Source of the DNA: JAJZQD01 sp021847735
GTDB taxonomy: Bacteria; Bacillota; Thermincolia; Thermincolales; UBA2595
Direction: 5' to 3'
Assembly: GCA_027324025.1 (NCBI GenBank)
Contig: DAHVYW010000123.1
Location: 1 to 36,992 of the forward strand
DNA length: 36,992 nt
Below, in pieces: positions 16,745-25,472 of this stretch. The notes under the pieces are model-generated. The model did no database searches. It had not been told where the DNA came from and saw only the letters and a program-made list of their open reading frames with translations. How positions within the stretch are numbered: the first letter of the stretch is position 1; each line of letters begins with the position of its first letter. The translations under genes and the position numbers were made by a program.

Positions 16745-17857
16745 ATGCGGGTTTTGGTTACCGGTGGTGGCACCGGGGGGCATATCTACCCGGCCGTTGC
16801 CATTGCCAAAGGGATTAAGGTACAAAATCCCGAAGCCGAGATTCTATTTGTCGGAACCGCCAAAGGCATGGAGGCCGACATTGTGCCCAAGGCCGGACTT
16901 CCCTTTCGTACGGTGACAGTAGAGGGCCTGGCCCGAAAGGTATCGTTCCGGGCACTGGTGACCCTGCTGAAAACGGCCAAAGGCTGTTTTGAGGCCTATA
17001 AAATAATAAGGGAATTCCAACCTACGGCTGTCATCGGGACCGGAGGATATGTTTGCGGCCCCGTGGTGTTGATTGCCGGTCTTCTCAACATCCCCACCCT
17101 CATTCACGAACAAAATGCCTATCCGGGTGTCACCAATAAGCTGCTGGCCAGGTTTGTTAAAAAAGTGGCCGTTACTTTTCCGGAATCAAAAAAGTACTTC
17201 AGCCCCAAAGCGGACATTATTGTTACCGGTCTGCCTGTCAGGCCGGAAATCCAGACAGCCGACCGGGAAAAGAGTATTCAGTCTCTTGGTCTCAATAGGG
17301 ACAAGTTTACCGTTTTGGTGGCGGGGGGCAGCCGGGGGGCCCGCAGTATCAACAAGGCAGCGGCAGGGGTAATTGCCAGGCTTTGCAGCCAAGATGGCAT
17401 ACAGGTAATACATATGACAGGGCAGACGGGGTACGACGAGACCGTTGCAGATTTTAAAACCGCCGGAATAGACCTGGTTAATTGTGGGAATATTACCGTC
17501 ACACCGTATTTATATAATATGGACGAAGCCCTGGCCGCTGCCGACCTGATTGTTTGCCGGGCCGGAGCTGCTTCAATAGCCGAGATTGCCGTCCGTGGTG
17601 TGCCGTCCATCCTGATACCGTATCCTTATTCCACAGAGAATCACCAGGAACACAATGCCAGAGCCCTGGCTGAAAAAGGGGCGGCAATAATGATTCTTGA
17701 CAAGGAACTGACCGGGGAAAGCCTGTGGGAAGCTGTAAGGAACCTGTTTGCCAACAGGGCAAGGTTGGCATCGATGGCCGCTGCGGCAAAACAGTTGGGA
17801 AAACCCGGGGCACTTACAGAATTGCTCCGGCTGGTCAACCAACTTAACAGACCGTAG
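16745..17857 (+). CDS. murG: UDP-GlcNAc:lipid I GlcNAc transferase MurG
   Basis: The 370-residue GT-B glycosyltransferase converts lipid I to lipid II on the cytoplasmic membrane face. It shows VTGGGTGGHIYPAVAIA at the N terminus, IGTGGYVCGP, IHEQNAYPGVTNKLLA, VAGGSRGARSIN, VCRAGAASIAEIA and IPYPYSTENHQEHNARAL, all classical MurG motifs. The ATG is preceded by GGGGGTGAAGG. It begins the second dcw transcription unit, 74 bases after a consensus promoter. Confidence 0.96.
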   Translation: MRVLVTGGGTGGHIYPAVAIAKGIKVQNPEAEILFVGTAKGMEADIVPKAGLPFRTVTVEGLARKVSFRALVTLLKTAKGCFEAYKIIREFQPTAVIGTGGYVCGPVVLIAGLLNIPTLIHEQNAYPGVTNKLLARFVKKVAVTFPESKKYFSPKADIIVTGLPVRPEIQTADREKSIQSLGLNRDKFTVLVAGGSRGARSINKAAAGVIARLCSQDGIQVIHMTGQTGYDETVADFKTAGIDLVNCGNITVTPYLYNMDEALAAADLIVCRAGAASIAEIAVRGVPSILIPYPYSTENHQEHNARALAEKGAAIMILDKELTGESLWEAVRNLFANRARLASMAAAAKQLGKPGALTELLRLVNQLNRP

Positions 17858-18008
17858 CAAATTTTTTGAGGACTCTGTGGACAGGCATCATTTGCCGGTA
17901 GCACAATCAAAATCAAGACTGCATACTATGAGATAGGCGGAGGCTCTCAGGACCCCTGCCCCGCTTCCGTTTTACACAAAACTGTTCATTATAGGGAGGA
18001 GCTGGCAT
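17858..18008 (+). other. murG-murC intergenic region
   Basis: These 151 bases have no convincing promoter or terminator. They contain a GC-rich segment around 17936-17970 and the strong GGGAGGAG ribosome-binding site for murC. A TTTACA (17971-17976) lies too close to the following TTATAG to make a normal promoter. Confidence 0.4.
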
Positions 18009-19388
18009 TTGTTGGGAAAGCGACCACGAAATGTTCATTTTATAGGGATTGGCGGGTCCGGGATGAGCGGGATTGCCACCATATTACTACAACAGGGGTA
18101 TAGGGTGAGCGGTTCGGACTTAAAACAAGGGGAAGCTGCTTCCAGGTTGAAAAGTATGGGCGCACAAATTTTTTTGGGACACGACGGTGCCCATGTAGGA
18201 CGCGACACTGACTTGGTTATTGTATCTACGGCTATCAACGATGACAACCCGGAATTGATAACAGCACGGGCGCGTAACCTTGAGGTTATCAAAAGGGGAG
18301 AGATGCTGGCCCGGTTAATGACGAATAAGACGGGAATAGCCGTGGCCGGGGCCCATGGTAAAACTACTACCAGTTCCATGATTGCCCTGGTTTTTGAGAA
18401 AAACGGACTTGATCCCACCGTGGTGGTGGGCGGGGATGTTAGTGACCTCGGTGGCAATGCCAAACTCGGTGCGGGTGAATATTTGGTGGCAGAGGCCGAC
18501 GAGAGCGACGGGTCATTCTTACTGCTGTCACCGTTAATTGAGGTCATTACCAATATAGAAGATGATCACTTGGACTACTATGGAAGCAGGGAAGCGATTA
18601 AAGAGGCATTTCGGGCTTTTGTCGACAAAGTCCCCTCCAACGGATATGTTGTAATGTGCACCGACGATCCAAACGTAGGGGAGTTGGCGAAATGCTGCAA
18701 TAAACAGGTCGTCACTTACGGTATAAATGAGCTCGCGGATTATACGGCCAAGAATATCACAACTGAAGGACTACATACTTTTGCGGATATATATTACCTG
18801 AATAACAGGTTAGGTGAGTTGGAACTTAATGTTCCGGGCCTGCATAATATAAATAATGCCACGGCGGCAATTGCAGTGGGGCGCTTAGCGGGCCTTGAAT
18901 TTGATGTAATAGCCCGGGTGCTCAGGGAATTCCGGGGAGTTCACAGGAGATTCCAAAGTCTAGGGAATGTACAGGGAATCAGTGTTGTTGACGATTACGC
19001 CCACCACCCTACGGAGGTGAAAGCAACATTAAGGGCGGCCAAACAAACAAATGCCAACCGGGTAATCGGTGTTTTCCAACCACATCGTTTTACAAGAACC
19101 AAGTTTCTTTTCAGAGAATTCGGAGAAGCTTTTTCTGATGCCGATGTGATTGTCATCAATGAGATTTACGCAGCCGGGGAGTCCCCTATCGAGGGTGTCT
19201 CAGCTGACCTGATTGTGGGTGCAATAACGGAACGAGAGAAGCGAACCGTGCATTATTTCAGAACAACGGAAGAAATCACCGACTTTTTATATGATATAGC
19301 CCAACCGGGGGACCTTATCCTGACCTTGGGAGCGGGCAACATCTGGACGGTTGGCATAAATCTTGTAGAAAGGTTGAAAGCGAGGTAG
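18009..19388 (+). CDS. murC: UDP-MurNAc:L-alanine ligase
   Basis: The 459-residue ATP-dependent enzyme attaches L-Ala to UDP-MurNAc, the first step of the stem peptide. It has VHFIGIGGSGMSGIA at the N terminus, VAGAHGKTTTSSM (P-loop), AEADESDGSFL, TNIEDDHLDYY, VVDDYAHHPTEVKATL and FQPHRFTRTKFL, the MurC signature set. The start is TTG 18009 after GGGAGGAG; a second TTG directly follows. Three bases separate it from murB, so the two are probably translated together. Confidence 0.96.
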   Translation: MLGKRPRNVHFIGIGGSGMSGIATILLQQGYRVSGSDLKQGEAASRLKSMGAQIFLGHDGAHVGRDTDLVIVSTAINDDNPELITARARNLEVIKRGEMLARLMTNKTGIAVAGAHGKTTTSSMIALVFEKNGLDPTVVVGGDVSDLGGNAKLGAGEYLVAEADESDGSFLLLSPLIEVITNIEDDHLDYYGSREAIKEAFRAFVDKVPSNGYVVMCTDDPNVGELAKCCNKQVVTYGINELADYTAKNITTEGLHTFADIYYLNNRLGELELNVPGLHNINNATAAIAVGRLAGLEFDVIARVLREFRGVHRRFQSLGNVQGISVVDDYAHHPTEVKATLRAAKQTNANRVIGVFQPHRFTRTKFLFREFGEAFSDADVIVINEIYAAGESPIEGVSADLIVGAITEREKRTVHYFRTTEEITDFLYDIAQPGDLILTLGAGNIWTVGINLVERLKAR

Positions 19389-19391
19389 GAT

Positions 19392-20300
19392 ATGGATCTA
19401 CAGGAAGTAGAACACCACCTTGAGCAGCTCGTCAAAGGCAGTATCCTATGTATGGAAAGCATGCAAAAACATACTTCCTGGCGAATCGGCGGTCCGGCGG
19501 ACATCATGGTATTACCTTCCGGAGCCGATGATATCAGGGCTTGCCTGCAGTTTGCCAGGGAACAGAGGATACCGCTAACAATTATGGGTAATGGCACTAA
19601 CATGCTGGTCCGTGACAGAGGAATCAGGGGTATTGTGCTGAAAATATCCAAGGGATTTAATCAGATTGAAGTTAAGGGCACAACTATTACGGCAGAGGCT
19701 GGCGCCCTGATACCCCTGGTGGCTAAGCGGGCGGCTGAAGCAGGTCTTAGCGGCTTGGAGTTCGCCGCAGGGATTCCGGCCTCTGTTGGAGGGGCCGTAC
19801 GCATGAACGCCGGCGCTCACGGGCATTGCATGGATGAAGTTGTCCGGGAGGTATCGGTCCTTACCCCGGGTGGGGAAATTACGAAGTTAACTAATGGCGA
19901 AATAGGGTTCAAGTATCGAAAAAGCAGTATCAAGGACAGGGAATTGGTAGTATTACAGGCCAACTTTGTCCTGGTTCCCGGTGACCTAGCGGAAATCAAG
20001 GCCAAAAACGAGTCTAACCTAGCCAAAAGAAGGCATTCCCAGCCCTTGGAATATTCAAATGCTGGGAGCGTGTTTGCCAACCCACCCGGACAATGGGCAG
20101 GCTGGTTAATCGAACAGGTTGGCGGCAAGGGCATGAGAGTTGGCGGCGCTATGGTTTCTGAGAAACACGCAAATTTTATTGTTAACGTAGGAGAGGCGAC
20201 GGCCGAAGATGTTCTTAAGTTGACTACTGACATAAAACGGAGGGTTTTCGAAAAATTTAATATTGAGCTAAAAATGGAGGTTCGGGTTGTTGGCGAATAA
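19392..20300 (+). CDS. murB: UDP-N-acetylenolpyruvoylglucosamine reductase MurB
   Basis: The 302-residue FAD- and NADPH-dependent reductase makes UDP-MurNAc from the MurA product. It shows TSWRIGGPADIMVLP, GNGTNMLVRDRGIRG, GLEFAAGIPASVGGAVRMNAG and EYSNAGSVFANPPG, the last carrying the catalytic Ser of the family, followed by AGWLIEQVGGKGMRVGGAMVS. Together with murA and murC it forms an uninterrupted murC-murB-murA set. The start ATG 19392 follows GCGAGGTAGG. Confidence 0.95.
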   Translation: MDLQEVEHHLEQLVKGSILCMESMQKHTSWRIGGPADIMVLPSGADDIRACLQFAREQRIPLTIMGNGTNMLVRDRGIRGIVLKISKGFNQIEVKGTTITAEAGALIPLVAKRAAEAGLSGLEFAAGIPASVGGAVRMNAGAHGHCMDEVVREVSVLTPGGEITKLTNGEIGFKYRKSSIKDRELVVLQANFVLVPGDLAEIKAKNESNLAKRRHSQPLEYSNAGSVFANPPGQWAGWLIEQVGGKGMRVGGAMVSEKHANFIVNVGEATAEDVLKLTTDIKRRVFEKFNIELKMEVRVVGE

Positions 20301-20321
20301 CCTGGATCTGGAGGTGGCCAA

Positions 20322-21578
20322 GTGGAGAAGTTTATTGTTATCGGTGGTAAACGTCTCACAGGGTCTGTCAGGGTAAGCGGCGCCAAGAATGCAATCCTCC
20401 CTATCCTGGCGGCAAGTTTGCTCACCGGAGAGATAAGTATCATTCATGAGGTACCGAGGCTCCTGGATGTTGAGGTAATGAAGGAAGTTCTAACTTACCT
20501 GGGAGCGAAGGTCAAATGTGAGGGCAGCACTCTTGTAGTTGACGGTAACAATGTTCATACCCTTGAGATTGCGGAAGACCTGATGCGGAAAATGCGGGCT
20601 TCAAACCTAGTGATGGGAGCCCTATTGGGGAGATTCAGGAAGGTAAAGGTGGCTTTTCCCGGTGGATGTGCAATCGGTTCCAGGCCCATGGACCTGCACC
20701 TGAAAGGGTTCGCGGCCCTGGGCGCAAAAATTTCCGAGAAGCATGGTTACGTAATTGCTGAAACCGACGGATTGAAAGGAACCGAAATACACCTCGACTT
20801 TCCCAGTGTGGGAGCTACTGAAAACCTGATTATGGCGGCAACCCAGGCCCATGGACAGACCATTATCAGGAACTGCGCCAGAGAACCTGAAATAGTCGAC
20901 CTGCAGAATTTTCTTAACGGGTTGGGAGCCAGGGTAAGGGGTGCTGGAACAGATCTGGTTAAGATTGACGGCCCTACCAAACTCGGTTCCACCCGGCATA
21001 CCGTAATTCCTGACCGCATTGAGGCGGGGACCCATATGGTGGCGGCAGCTATTACCGGCGGGGACGTGGTTGTGGAGAATGTCATTCCAGAGCATGTCGA
21101 AGCGGTAATCGCAAAACTTAGGGAGACAGGGGCGAAAGTGGAAGTTGGGGAAGATCGGGTAAGGGTTGTGGGTCCGTCAAGGCTTAAAGCGGTTGACCTG
21201 AAAACCCTGTTTTACCCGGGGTTTCCCACTGATATGCAGGCTCAAATGATGGTCCTGCTGACAATTGCCCAAGGCACCGGGGTCGTATCGGAGACAGTTT
21301 TTGAGAACAGGTATAAACACGTTGACGAACTGCGGCGGATGGGCGCCGATATCAAGATAGAGGGCCGCGCGGCTATCGTCCAGGGAATACCCAAGTTAAG
21401 CGGTACTTTTGTGGAAGCTACTGACCTAAGGGCCGGGGCAGCTTTAGTCCTGGCCGGACTGGTGGCAGAAGATGCAACGGTAATTGAAAATGTCTGGCAC
21501 ATTGACCGGGGATACGAAAACCTGGAACGAAAATATGTGGACCTGGGTGCCAGGATTATGAGAGTTAACGGCTTTTAA
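20322..21578 (+). CDS. murA: UDP-GlcNAc 1-carboxyvinyltransferase MurA
   Basis: The 418-residue enzyme transfers enolpyruvate from PEP to UDP-GlcNAc, the committed step of peptidoglycan synthesis. SGAKNAILPILAASLL is at the N terminus. The catalytic loop GGCAIGSRPMDLH carries Cys at about residue 116. With Cys rather than Asp at this position, the enzyme is of the fosfomycin-sensitive type. FPSVGATENLIMAAT, PDRIEAGTHMVAAA and YPGFPTDMQAQMM complete the family motifs. The start is GTG 20322 after GGAGGTGG. A terminator follows. Confidence 0.95.
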   Translation: MEKFIVIGGKRLTGSVRVSGAKNAILPILAASLLTGEISIIHEVPRLLDVEVMKEVLTYLGAKVKCEGSTLVVDGNNVHTLEIAEDLMRKMRASNLVMGALLGRFRKVKVAFPGGCAIGSRPMDLHLKGFAALGAKISEKHGYVIAETDGLKGTEIHLDFPSVGATENLIMAATQAHGQTIIRNCAREPEIVDLQNFLNGLGARVRGAGTDLVKIDGPTKLGSTRHTVIPDRIEAGTHMVAAAITGGDVVVENVIPEHVEAVIAKLRETGAKVEVGEDRVRVVGPSRLKAVDLKTLFYPGFPTDMQAQMMVLLTIAQGTGVVSETVFENRYKHVDELRRMGADIKIEGRAAIVQGIPKLSGTFVEATDLRAGAALVLAGLVAEDATVIENVWHIDRGYENLERKYVDLGARIMRVNGF

Positions 21579-21586
21579 ATACAGGT

Positions 21587-21607
21587 GCAGCGGAGGCTGC
21601 TTTTTTT
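21587..21607 (+). terminator. Rho-independent terminator after murA
   Basis: GCAGC (21587-21591), loop GGAG and GCTGC (21596-21600) are followed by seven T. The stem is short but the T-tract is uninterrupted. It would end the murG-murC-murB-murA unit. Confidence 0.7.
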
Positions 21608-21670
21608 AGTTTTGAGGTGGACAAGAAAGCAAGTTTTTAAAGCACCTGGATATATTTTTATAGATATTTT

Positions 21671-21679
21671 TGGTATAAT
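21671..21679 (+). promoter_or_regulatory. Extended -10 promoter upstream of ftsQ
   Basis: TGGTATAAT is a perfect extended -10 (TGnTATAAT). No good -35 is visible, which such promoters tolerate. It lies 22 bases before the ftsQ start and follows the murA terminator, so ftsQ-DUF881-sbp probably form a new unit. Confidence 0.55.
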
Positions 21680-21700
21680 AATAACAATGAGGTGATGGAA

Positions 21701-22495
21701 ATGCCAAGTCTTCATTCTGCCAGACATTCCCACCCTAAAAAGAGACGGTGGCATATAATTCAGAGCCTTTTTTTTATTTTTGTTCTTTTTCTGGCTGTGT
21801 TCTTTTTCCTCCAGTCATCGTTTTTTCGGGTAAAGGACATCCGGATTCAGGGGAATAAACAGCTTCCCAGGGAAGAAGTTGCGGCTCTGACAGGTTTGGT
21901 CAAAGGTGTAAATATATTTAAGGCAAATTTAAAAGAGGCTCAGAACAGGGTGGCCCTACACCCAATCGTTAAGCAGGTAGACATATCCAGGATTCTGCCG
22001 GCGACCATTGTGATTAACCTTACCGAACGCAAGCCCATTGGCCTGATAGCCAACCCGGGTCACTTTATTTCAGTTAGTGACGACGGGTACTACCTGTCCA
22101 GGGTAAATAATCTCAGTAGTTTAAACCTGCCGATTATTACCGGGGTAAAAATACTCGAATCAGACCCCGGTCAGGAACTTACGGACGAAAAGCTGAAGGC
22201 GGCACTGGATTATTTACTGGCCATGCCATTAAATATAAGGGCGGCGGTTTCGGAAATTAATGTATCAGACCTAAACAATATCAGGATTTTTACAATTGAC
22301 AAAGCGGAGGTAAGGTTAGGGGATACAGGAAGAATCAATGACAAAATAAAGTTATATAGGGAAGTAATCGGCCAAAAATACCAGAGCAGGATTCAGTATA
22401 TAGATATAAGTTACAGGGGCAACCCCGTAGTCAAGCTTTTTGAGCCGCCGAAGCAGGAGAAACAGCAGCAGCCACAGCAAAAATCAGGCGATTGA
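21701..22495 (+). CDS. ftsQ: Cell division protein FtsQ/DivIB
   Basis: The 264-residue bitopic protein has a basic N terminus (HPKKRRWHI) and one membrane helix at about residues 24-44. An extracytoplasmic POTRA domain opens FFRVKDIRIQGNKQLPREEV, and an FtsQ domain continues through NLTERKPIGLIANPG and IDISYRGNPVVKLF. A Gln-rich tail ends the protein. It scaffolds FtsL/DivIC at the septum. I chose ATG 21701, since GAGGTGA (21689-21695) is its likely ribosome-binding site; GTG 21692 and ATG 21695 overlap that site. Confidence 0.9.
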   Translation: MPSLHSARHSHPKKRRWHIIQSLFFIFVLFLAVFFFLQSSFFRVKDIRIQGNKQLPREEVAALTGLVKGVNIFKANLKEAQNRVALHPIVKQVDISRILPATIVINLTERKPIGLIANPGHFISVSDDGYYLSRVNNLSSLNLPIITGVKILESDPGQELTDEKLKAALDYLLAMPLNIRAAVSEINVSDLNNIRIFTIDKAEVRLGDTGRINDKIKLYREVIGQKYQSRIQYIDISYRGNPVVKLFEPPKQEKQQQPQQKSGD

Positions 22496-22513
22496 AAGGT
22501 TGGGGATGTAGTT

Positions 22514-23212
22514 TTGAAAAGGGCCCAAATTTACGTAACAGTTGTTCTATTGTTCCTTGGAATGATGGTGGCAGTTCAGATTCGTTCGACCCGGAAAATA
22601 CAGCAAAATGTCCCTTCGAACAGGGCTCAGGAATTGACCTCCAGGTTGCAGGAAACTAAGGAAGAGCGGGATACCCTTAGAGTTAGGGTTGAAGACCTTC
22701 GGAAAAAGCTTGACCAGGCAAGTTCAGGTCAGGGGGGCGCAAACCAGGCTATTCGGGACGAACTGGACAAAGCAAGAATGGAGGCCGGTCTTGTTGCTGT
22801 GAAAGGGCAGGGAGTACAAGTTACTCTTAATGACAGCCCTAAAGAGCTGCAGCCAGGCGAAAACCCCAATCTTTTTATTTTGCATGAGGAAGATTTGCTA
22901 AAGGTAGTCAACGAACTGAAAGCTGGCGGTGCCGAGGCGATCTCTGTCAATGAACAGAGGTTGTTGGCTACATCTGAAATCAGATGCGCCGGTAATACAA
23001 TTTTGGTCAATACCCGCAAGATTGTACCGCCTATAGTTATTGATGCTACCGGAGACCCCAACACCCTGAGCAGCGGCCTGCAAATCAAGGGAGGTATCTT
23101 CGACTCCCTTAAGGCCTGGGGTCTGGTCGCAGATGTCCGTAAAATGGATGGGCTGACCATTCCGGCATATTCCGGCCCAATCACATTTAGCTTTTCCAAG
23201 CCTGTAAAATAG
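22514..23212 (+). CDS. DUF881 family membrane-anchored protein (YlxW/YlxX-like)
   Basis: The 232-residue protein has an N-terminal membrane helix at about residues 6-24. A coiled coil at about residues 43-70 follows, and then a DUF881 domain that includes GQGVQVTLNDSPK, LLKVVNELKAGGAEAISVNEQRL and IKGGIFDSLKAWGL. Members of this family sit between ftsQ and ftsZ in many Firmicutes and Actinobacteria; their biochemical role is not established. A link to division is inferred from position only. The start is TTG 22514 after GGTTGGGGATG. Confidence 0.85.
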   Translation: MKRAQIYVTVVLLFLGMMVAVQIRSTRKIQQNVPSNRAQELTSRLQETKEERDTLRVRVEDLRKKLDQASSGQGGANQAIRDELDKARMEAGLVAVKGQGVQVTLNDSPKELQPGENPNLFILHEEDLLKVVNELKAGGAEAISVNEQRLLATSEIRCAGNTILVNTRKIVPPIVIDATGDPNTLSSGLQIKGGIFDSLKAWGLVADVRKMDGLTIPAYSGPITFSFSKPVK

Positions 23213-23257
23213 TTATGGTAGGTTATGCTTCTGATAGCTTAAAAGAAGGTGAATAAG

Positions 23258-23584
23258 ATGTGGCTTCCCTTGTTAGGTTTAATTATAGGCGTTGCTATCG
23301 GACTGAAGGCGCCCTCCCTCCCCCAGGCTTACGCCCAATATATGTCTGTGGCAGTGCTGGCTGCTTTGGACTCCGTCTTTGGGGGAATCAGGGCAGGGAT
23401 GGAAAAGAAATTTGACGAAACTATTTTCATCACAGGCTTTTTCAGCAATGTACTTTTGGCTGCGGGCCTGGCCTACGTCGGTGAGAGAGTAGGGGTGGCC
23501 CTCTATACCGCAGCCATCTTTGCCTTTGGTGTGAGGATATTTCAGAACCTGGCAATTATCAGGCGTCATATTTTAAAAAAGTAG
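23258..23584 (+). CDS. sbp: Small basic protein (Sbp, DUF1290)
   Basis: This is a 108-residue membrane protein with three hydrophobic stretches. The conserved PxxYxxYMSVAVLAALDSVFGGIRAG region matches the small basic protein family (DUF1290) found next to DUF881 and ftsZ in Firmicutes. Its function is unknown. ATG 23258 is preferred because AGAAGGTG lies six bases upstream; GTG 23249 overlaps that site. It lies about 200 bases before ftsZ. Confidence 0.85.
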   Translation: MWLPLLGLIIGVAIGLKAPSLPQAYAQYMSVAVLAALDSVFGGIRAGMEKKFDETIFITGFFSNVLLAAGLAYVGERVGVALYTAAIFAFGVRIFQNLAIIRRHILKK

Positions 23585-23782
23585 AAAAAATTAGAATCTA
23601 AAAAGAGGGAATTTCATTTCCATGTGGAATTTTACCAGAGAAAGTTGTGTCAATTTGTTATGACCATTGATACCTGTGGAGGTATATCGCAATACATAGA
23701 GCGTAGGCGTACAGGCATCGGAAAAGGTACGGCAGTCATAGGCATTGTGGATAAAAGTCTTACAAAAGGAGGTCAATAATTA
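23585..23782 (+). other. sbp-ftsZ intergenic region
   Basis: This region separates sbp from ftsZ where ftsA often lies. It contains a small hairpin ATACCT-GTGG-AGGTAT (23670-23685) next to a TTGATA hexamer, and the strong AAAGGAGGTC ribosome-binding site of ftsZ. No consensus promoter is clear, and I see no ftsA remnant. Confidence 0.4.
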
Positions 23783-24829
23783 ATGCTCGAGTTCGAAATT
23801 GATATGGACGAGTTTGCCAATATAAAAGTCATCGGCGTTGGCGGCGGTGGTAGCAATGCTGTTAACAGAATGATTACTGCGGGCCTCAAAGGTGTGGAGT
23901 TTATTGCAGTTAATACCGATGCCCAGGCCCTATACTTGTCCCAGGCTACCAACAAGATTCAGATAGGAGCCAAGTTGACAAAAGGCCTTGGTGCCGGCGC
24001 TAATCCGGAAGTTGGGCAAAAAGCGGCTGAAGAGAACAAGGAAGAATTGGCCCAGGCTCTCCGCGGCGCCGACATGGTATTTGTTACGGCAGGTATGGGC
24101 GGAGGAACAGGAACGGGTGCCGCACCTATTGTCGCCGAAATAGCCAGAGAAGCGGGTGCGCTTACAGTTGGAGTGGTGACCAAACCTTTTACCTTTGAAG
24201 GGCGCAAACGGCTGACCCAGGCCGAAGGCGGGATAAGCAACCTAAAAAGCAAGGTGGATACTTTAATTACTATTCCCAACGACAGGCTGCTTCAGGTAAT
24301 TGACAAACACACGTCGATTGTGGAGGCCTTCCGGATTGCAGATGATGTGCTGCGTCAGGGCGTCCAGGGTATATCTGACTTGATAGCGGTACCGGGGTTA
24401 ATTAACCTCGATTTTGCTGATGTTAAAACTATTATGACCGAAACCGGTTCAGCTTTAATGGGTATTGGAATAGCTACCGGTGAAAATAGAGCCGCCGAAG
24501 CCGCCAAGTTTTCTATTTCCAGTCCTCTCCTGGAGACCTCCATTGAGGGTGCCAAGGGTGTCCTGTTAAATATAACGGGTGGCTCCAGCCTAGGGCTCTT
24601 TGAGGTGAATGAAGCTGCGGAGATTATCGCCCAGGCGGCGGATCCTGAGGCAAACATCATCTTTGGTGCGGTAATCGACGAATCGATGCAGGACGAAGTC
24701 AGGGTAACTGTTATTGCTACCGGCTTCGACCATAAGTACAGCCGCAAGGAAATTAATGCAGAACTTGATATAAAGCCGTTTACAGCTACAGATGACCTTG
24801 ACATTCCGGCATTTTTACGCAGGAAATAG
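23783..24829 (+). CDS. ftsZ: Cell division GTPase FtsZ
   Basis: The 348-residue tubulin homologue polymerises into the Z-ring at mid-cell or the polar septum. It shows KVIGVGGGGSNAVNRMI, the GTP-binding GMGGGTGTGAAP near residues 103-114, TLITIPNDRLL, NLDFADVKTIM and a C-terminal DDLDIPAFLRRK, the conserved peptide for FtsA/SepF/ZapA-type partners. ATG 23783 follows AAAGGAGGTC. ftsA is absent upstream. The stop codon TAG overlaps the start of the 118-bp triple-hairpin repeat. Confidence 0.97.
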   Translation: MLEFEIDMDEFANIKVIGVGGGGSNAVNRMITAGLKGVEFIAVNTDAQALYLSQATNKIQIGAKLTKGLGAGANPEVGQKAAEENKEELAQALRGADMVFVTAGMGGGTGTGAAPIVAEIAREAGALTVGVVTKPFTFEGRKRLTQAEGGISNLKSKVDTLITIPNDRLLQVIDKHTSIVEAFRIADDVLRQGVQGISDLIAVPGLINLDFADVKTIMTETGSALMGIGIATGENRAAEAAKFSISSPLLETSIEGAKGVLLNITGGSSLGLFEVNEAAEIIAQAADPEANIIFGAVIDESMQDEVRVTVIATGFDHKYSRKEINAELDIKPFTATDDLDIPAFLRRK

Positions 24830-24945
24830 TGAACTCGTTCAGCTAAAGCTGAACATCGAAACTTCAGTGGGGGACTCTACCCCCACTGAAGCAGAAAAGT
24901 GGAAACTCCACCTTATAGAAGGTGGAGTCTTGGAATTGGGATAAA
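24828..24945 (+). repeat. 118-bp triple-hairpin repeat, copy 1
   Basis: Three perfect stems occur in order. The first is GTTCAGC/GCTGAAC (24837-24854, loop TAAA). The second is a 12-bp stem at 24862-24891 (loop ACTCTA). The third is a 10-bp stem at 24905-24928 (loop ATAG). A constant tail reads TTGGAATTGGGATAAA. The sequence is identical to 32269-32386 and nearly identical to 36896-36992. It has no coding capacity. It looks like a non-autonomous element or an end of an IS200/IS605-type transposon; that assignment is inference. Here it separates the ftsZ stop from the ftsZ terminator. Confidence 0.85.
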
Positions 24946-24948
24946 CCT

Positions 24949-24971
24949 AACCCTCTACCGAGTAGAGGGTT
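24949..24971 (+). terminator. Terminator-like hairpin after ftsZ
   Basis: AACCCTCTAC and GTAGAGGGTT form a 10-bp perfect stem with loop CGA, followed by ATTTTG. It is probably the original ftsZ terminator, now displaced from the stop codon by the 118-bp repeat. Confidence 0.6.
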
Positions 24972-25098
24972 ATTTTGTAAATTGCATGTTAATAAATGGG
25001 TTAATAACGGGTTACCGGAGTATATTGTTAAATATAGAATAACTGAAAAAATATACGGGACGGACTATAGGTCTGTTCATGTAACAGGGGGGTCTGCC

Positions 25099-25392
25099 GT
25101 GAATTGCCACGAATGTAAGTACCTGATGTTTGATTACGTTGATGATAAGTTATCCTCGCCGGTTAGGCTGGACATGGAAAGGCACTTTGAGGAGTGTTCG
25201 GTTTGCGCTGAAAAGCTCGCCAAGCTAAAGGCAAGACAGGAAGAAGAGAAACCTATCGGGATGTTTTGGTACTTATTGAGACCTTCGGGTGGATTTAAGA
25301 GATTTTTCTTCATCGGCGCAATCTTCACGTTTATTCTGGTTCTAGCCCTTATATCGGTCCAAATGAAAAAACCGCTGTTCAGATTTTTTTAA
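25099..25392 (+). CDS. Small zf-HC2 (anti-sigma-like) membrane protein
   Basis: A 97-residue protein is read from GTG 25099, preceded by AGGGGGGT. It starts MNCHECKYLMFDYVDDKL and has H29-x3-C33-x2-C36 (HFEECSVC), the zinc-binding zf-HC2 motif of anti-sigma factors. One hydrophobic segment at about residues 72-90 ends near a basic C terminus. This topology (cytoplasmic zinc finger, single membrane helix) fits an anti-sigma factor without a sensor domain, though other zf-HC2 proteins are not anti-sigma factors. An upstream in-frame ATG at 24922 would run through the repeat and terminator and is not believable. Its position just before spoIIGA-sigE is suggestive only. Confidence 0.7.
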   Translation: MNCHECKYLMFDYVDDKLSSPVRLDMERHFEECSVCAEKLAKLKARQEEEKPIGMFWYLLRPSGGFKRFFFIGAIFTFILVLALISVQMKKPLFRFF

Positions 25393-25413
25393 AAGCAAAA
25401 CAGTGAAATTTGT

Positions 25414-25459
25414 ATTCTCTTGGCCTGGACTTACCAAAAAAGGCGAGAGAATTTTTTTT
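25414..25459 (+). terminator. Terminator before the spoIIG operon
   Basis: ATTCTCT (25414-25420) pairs with AGAGAAT (25446-25452), with an inner GCC/GGC extension, followed by a run of T to 25459. It ends the zf-HC2 gene. Confidence 0.6.
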
Positions 25460-25472
25460 GCCCGTTCACCCA

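Noticed and set aside
24922..25098. Upstream extension of the zf-HC2 gene from an ATG at 24922
   Set aside because: It would translate the tail of the 118-bp repeat and the ftsZ terminator; GTG 25099 has a good ribosome-binding site and gives the compact zinc-finger start.
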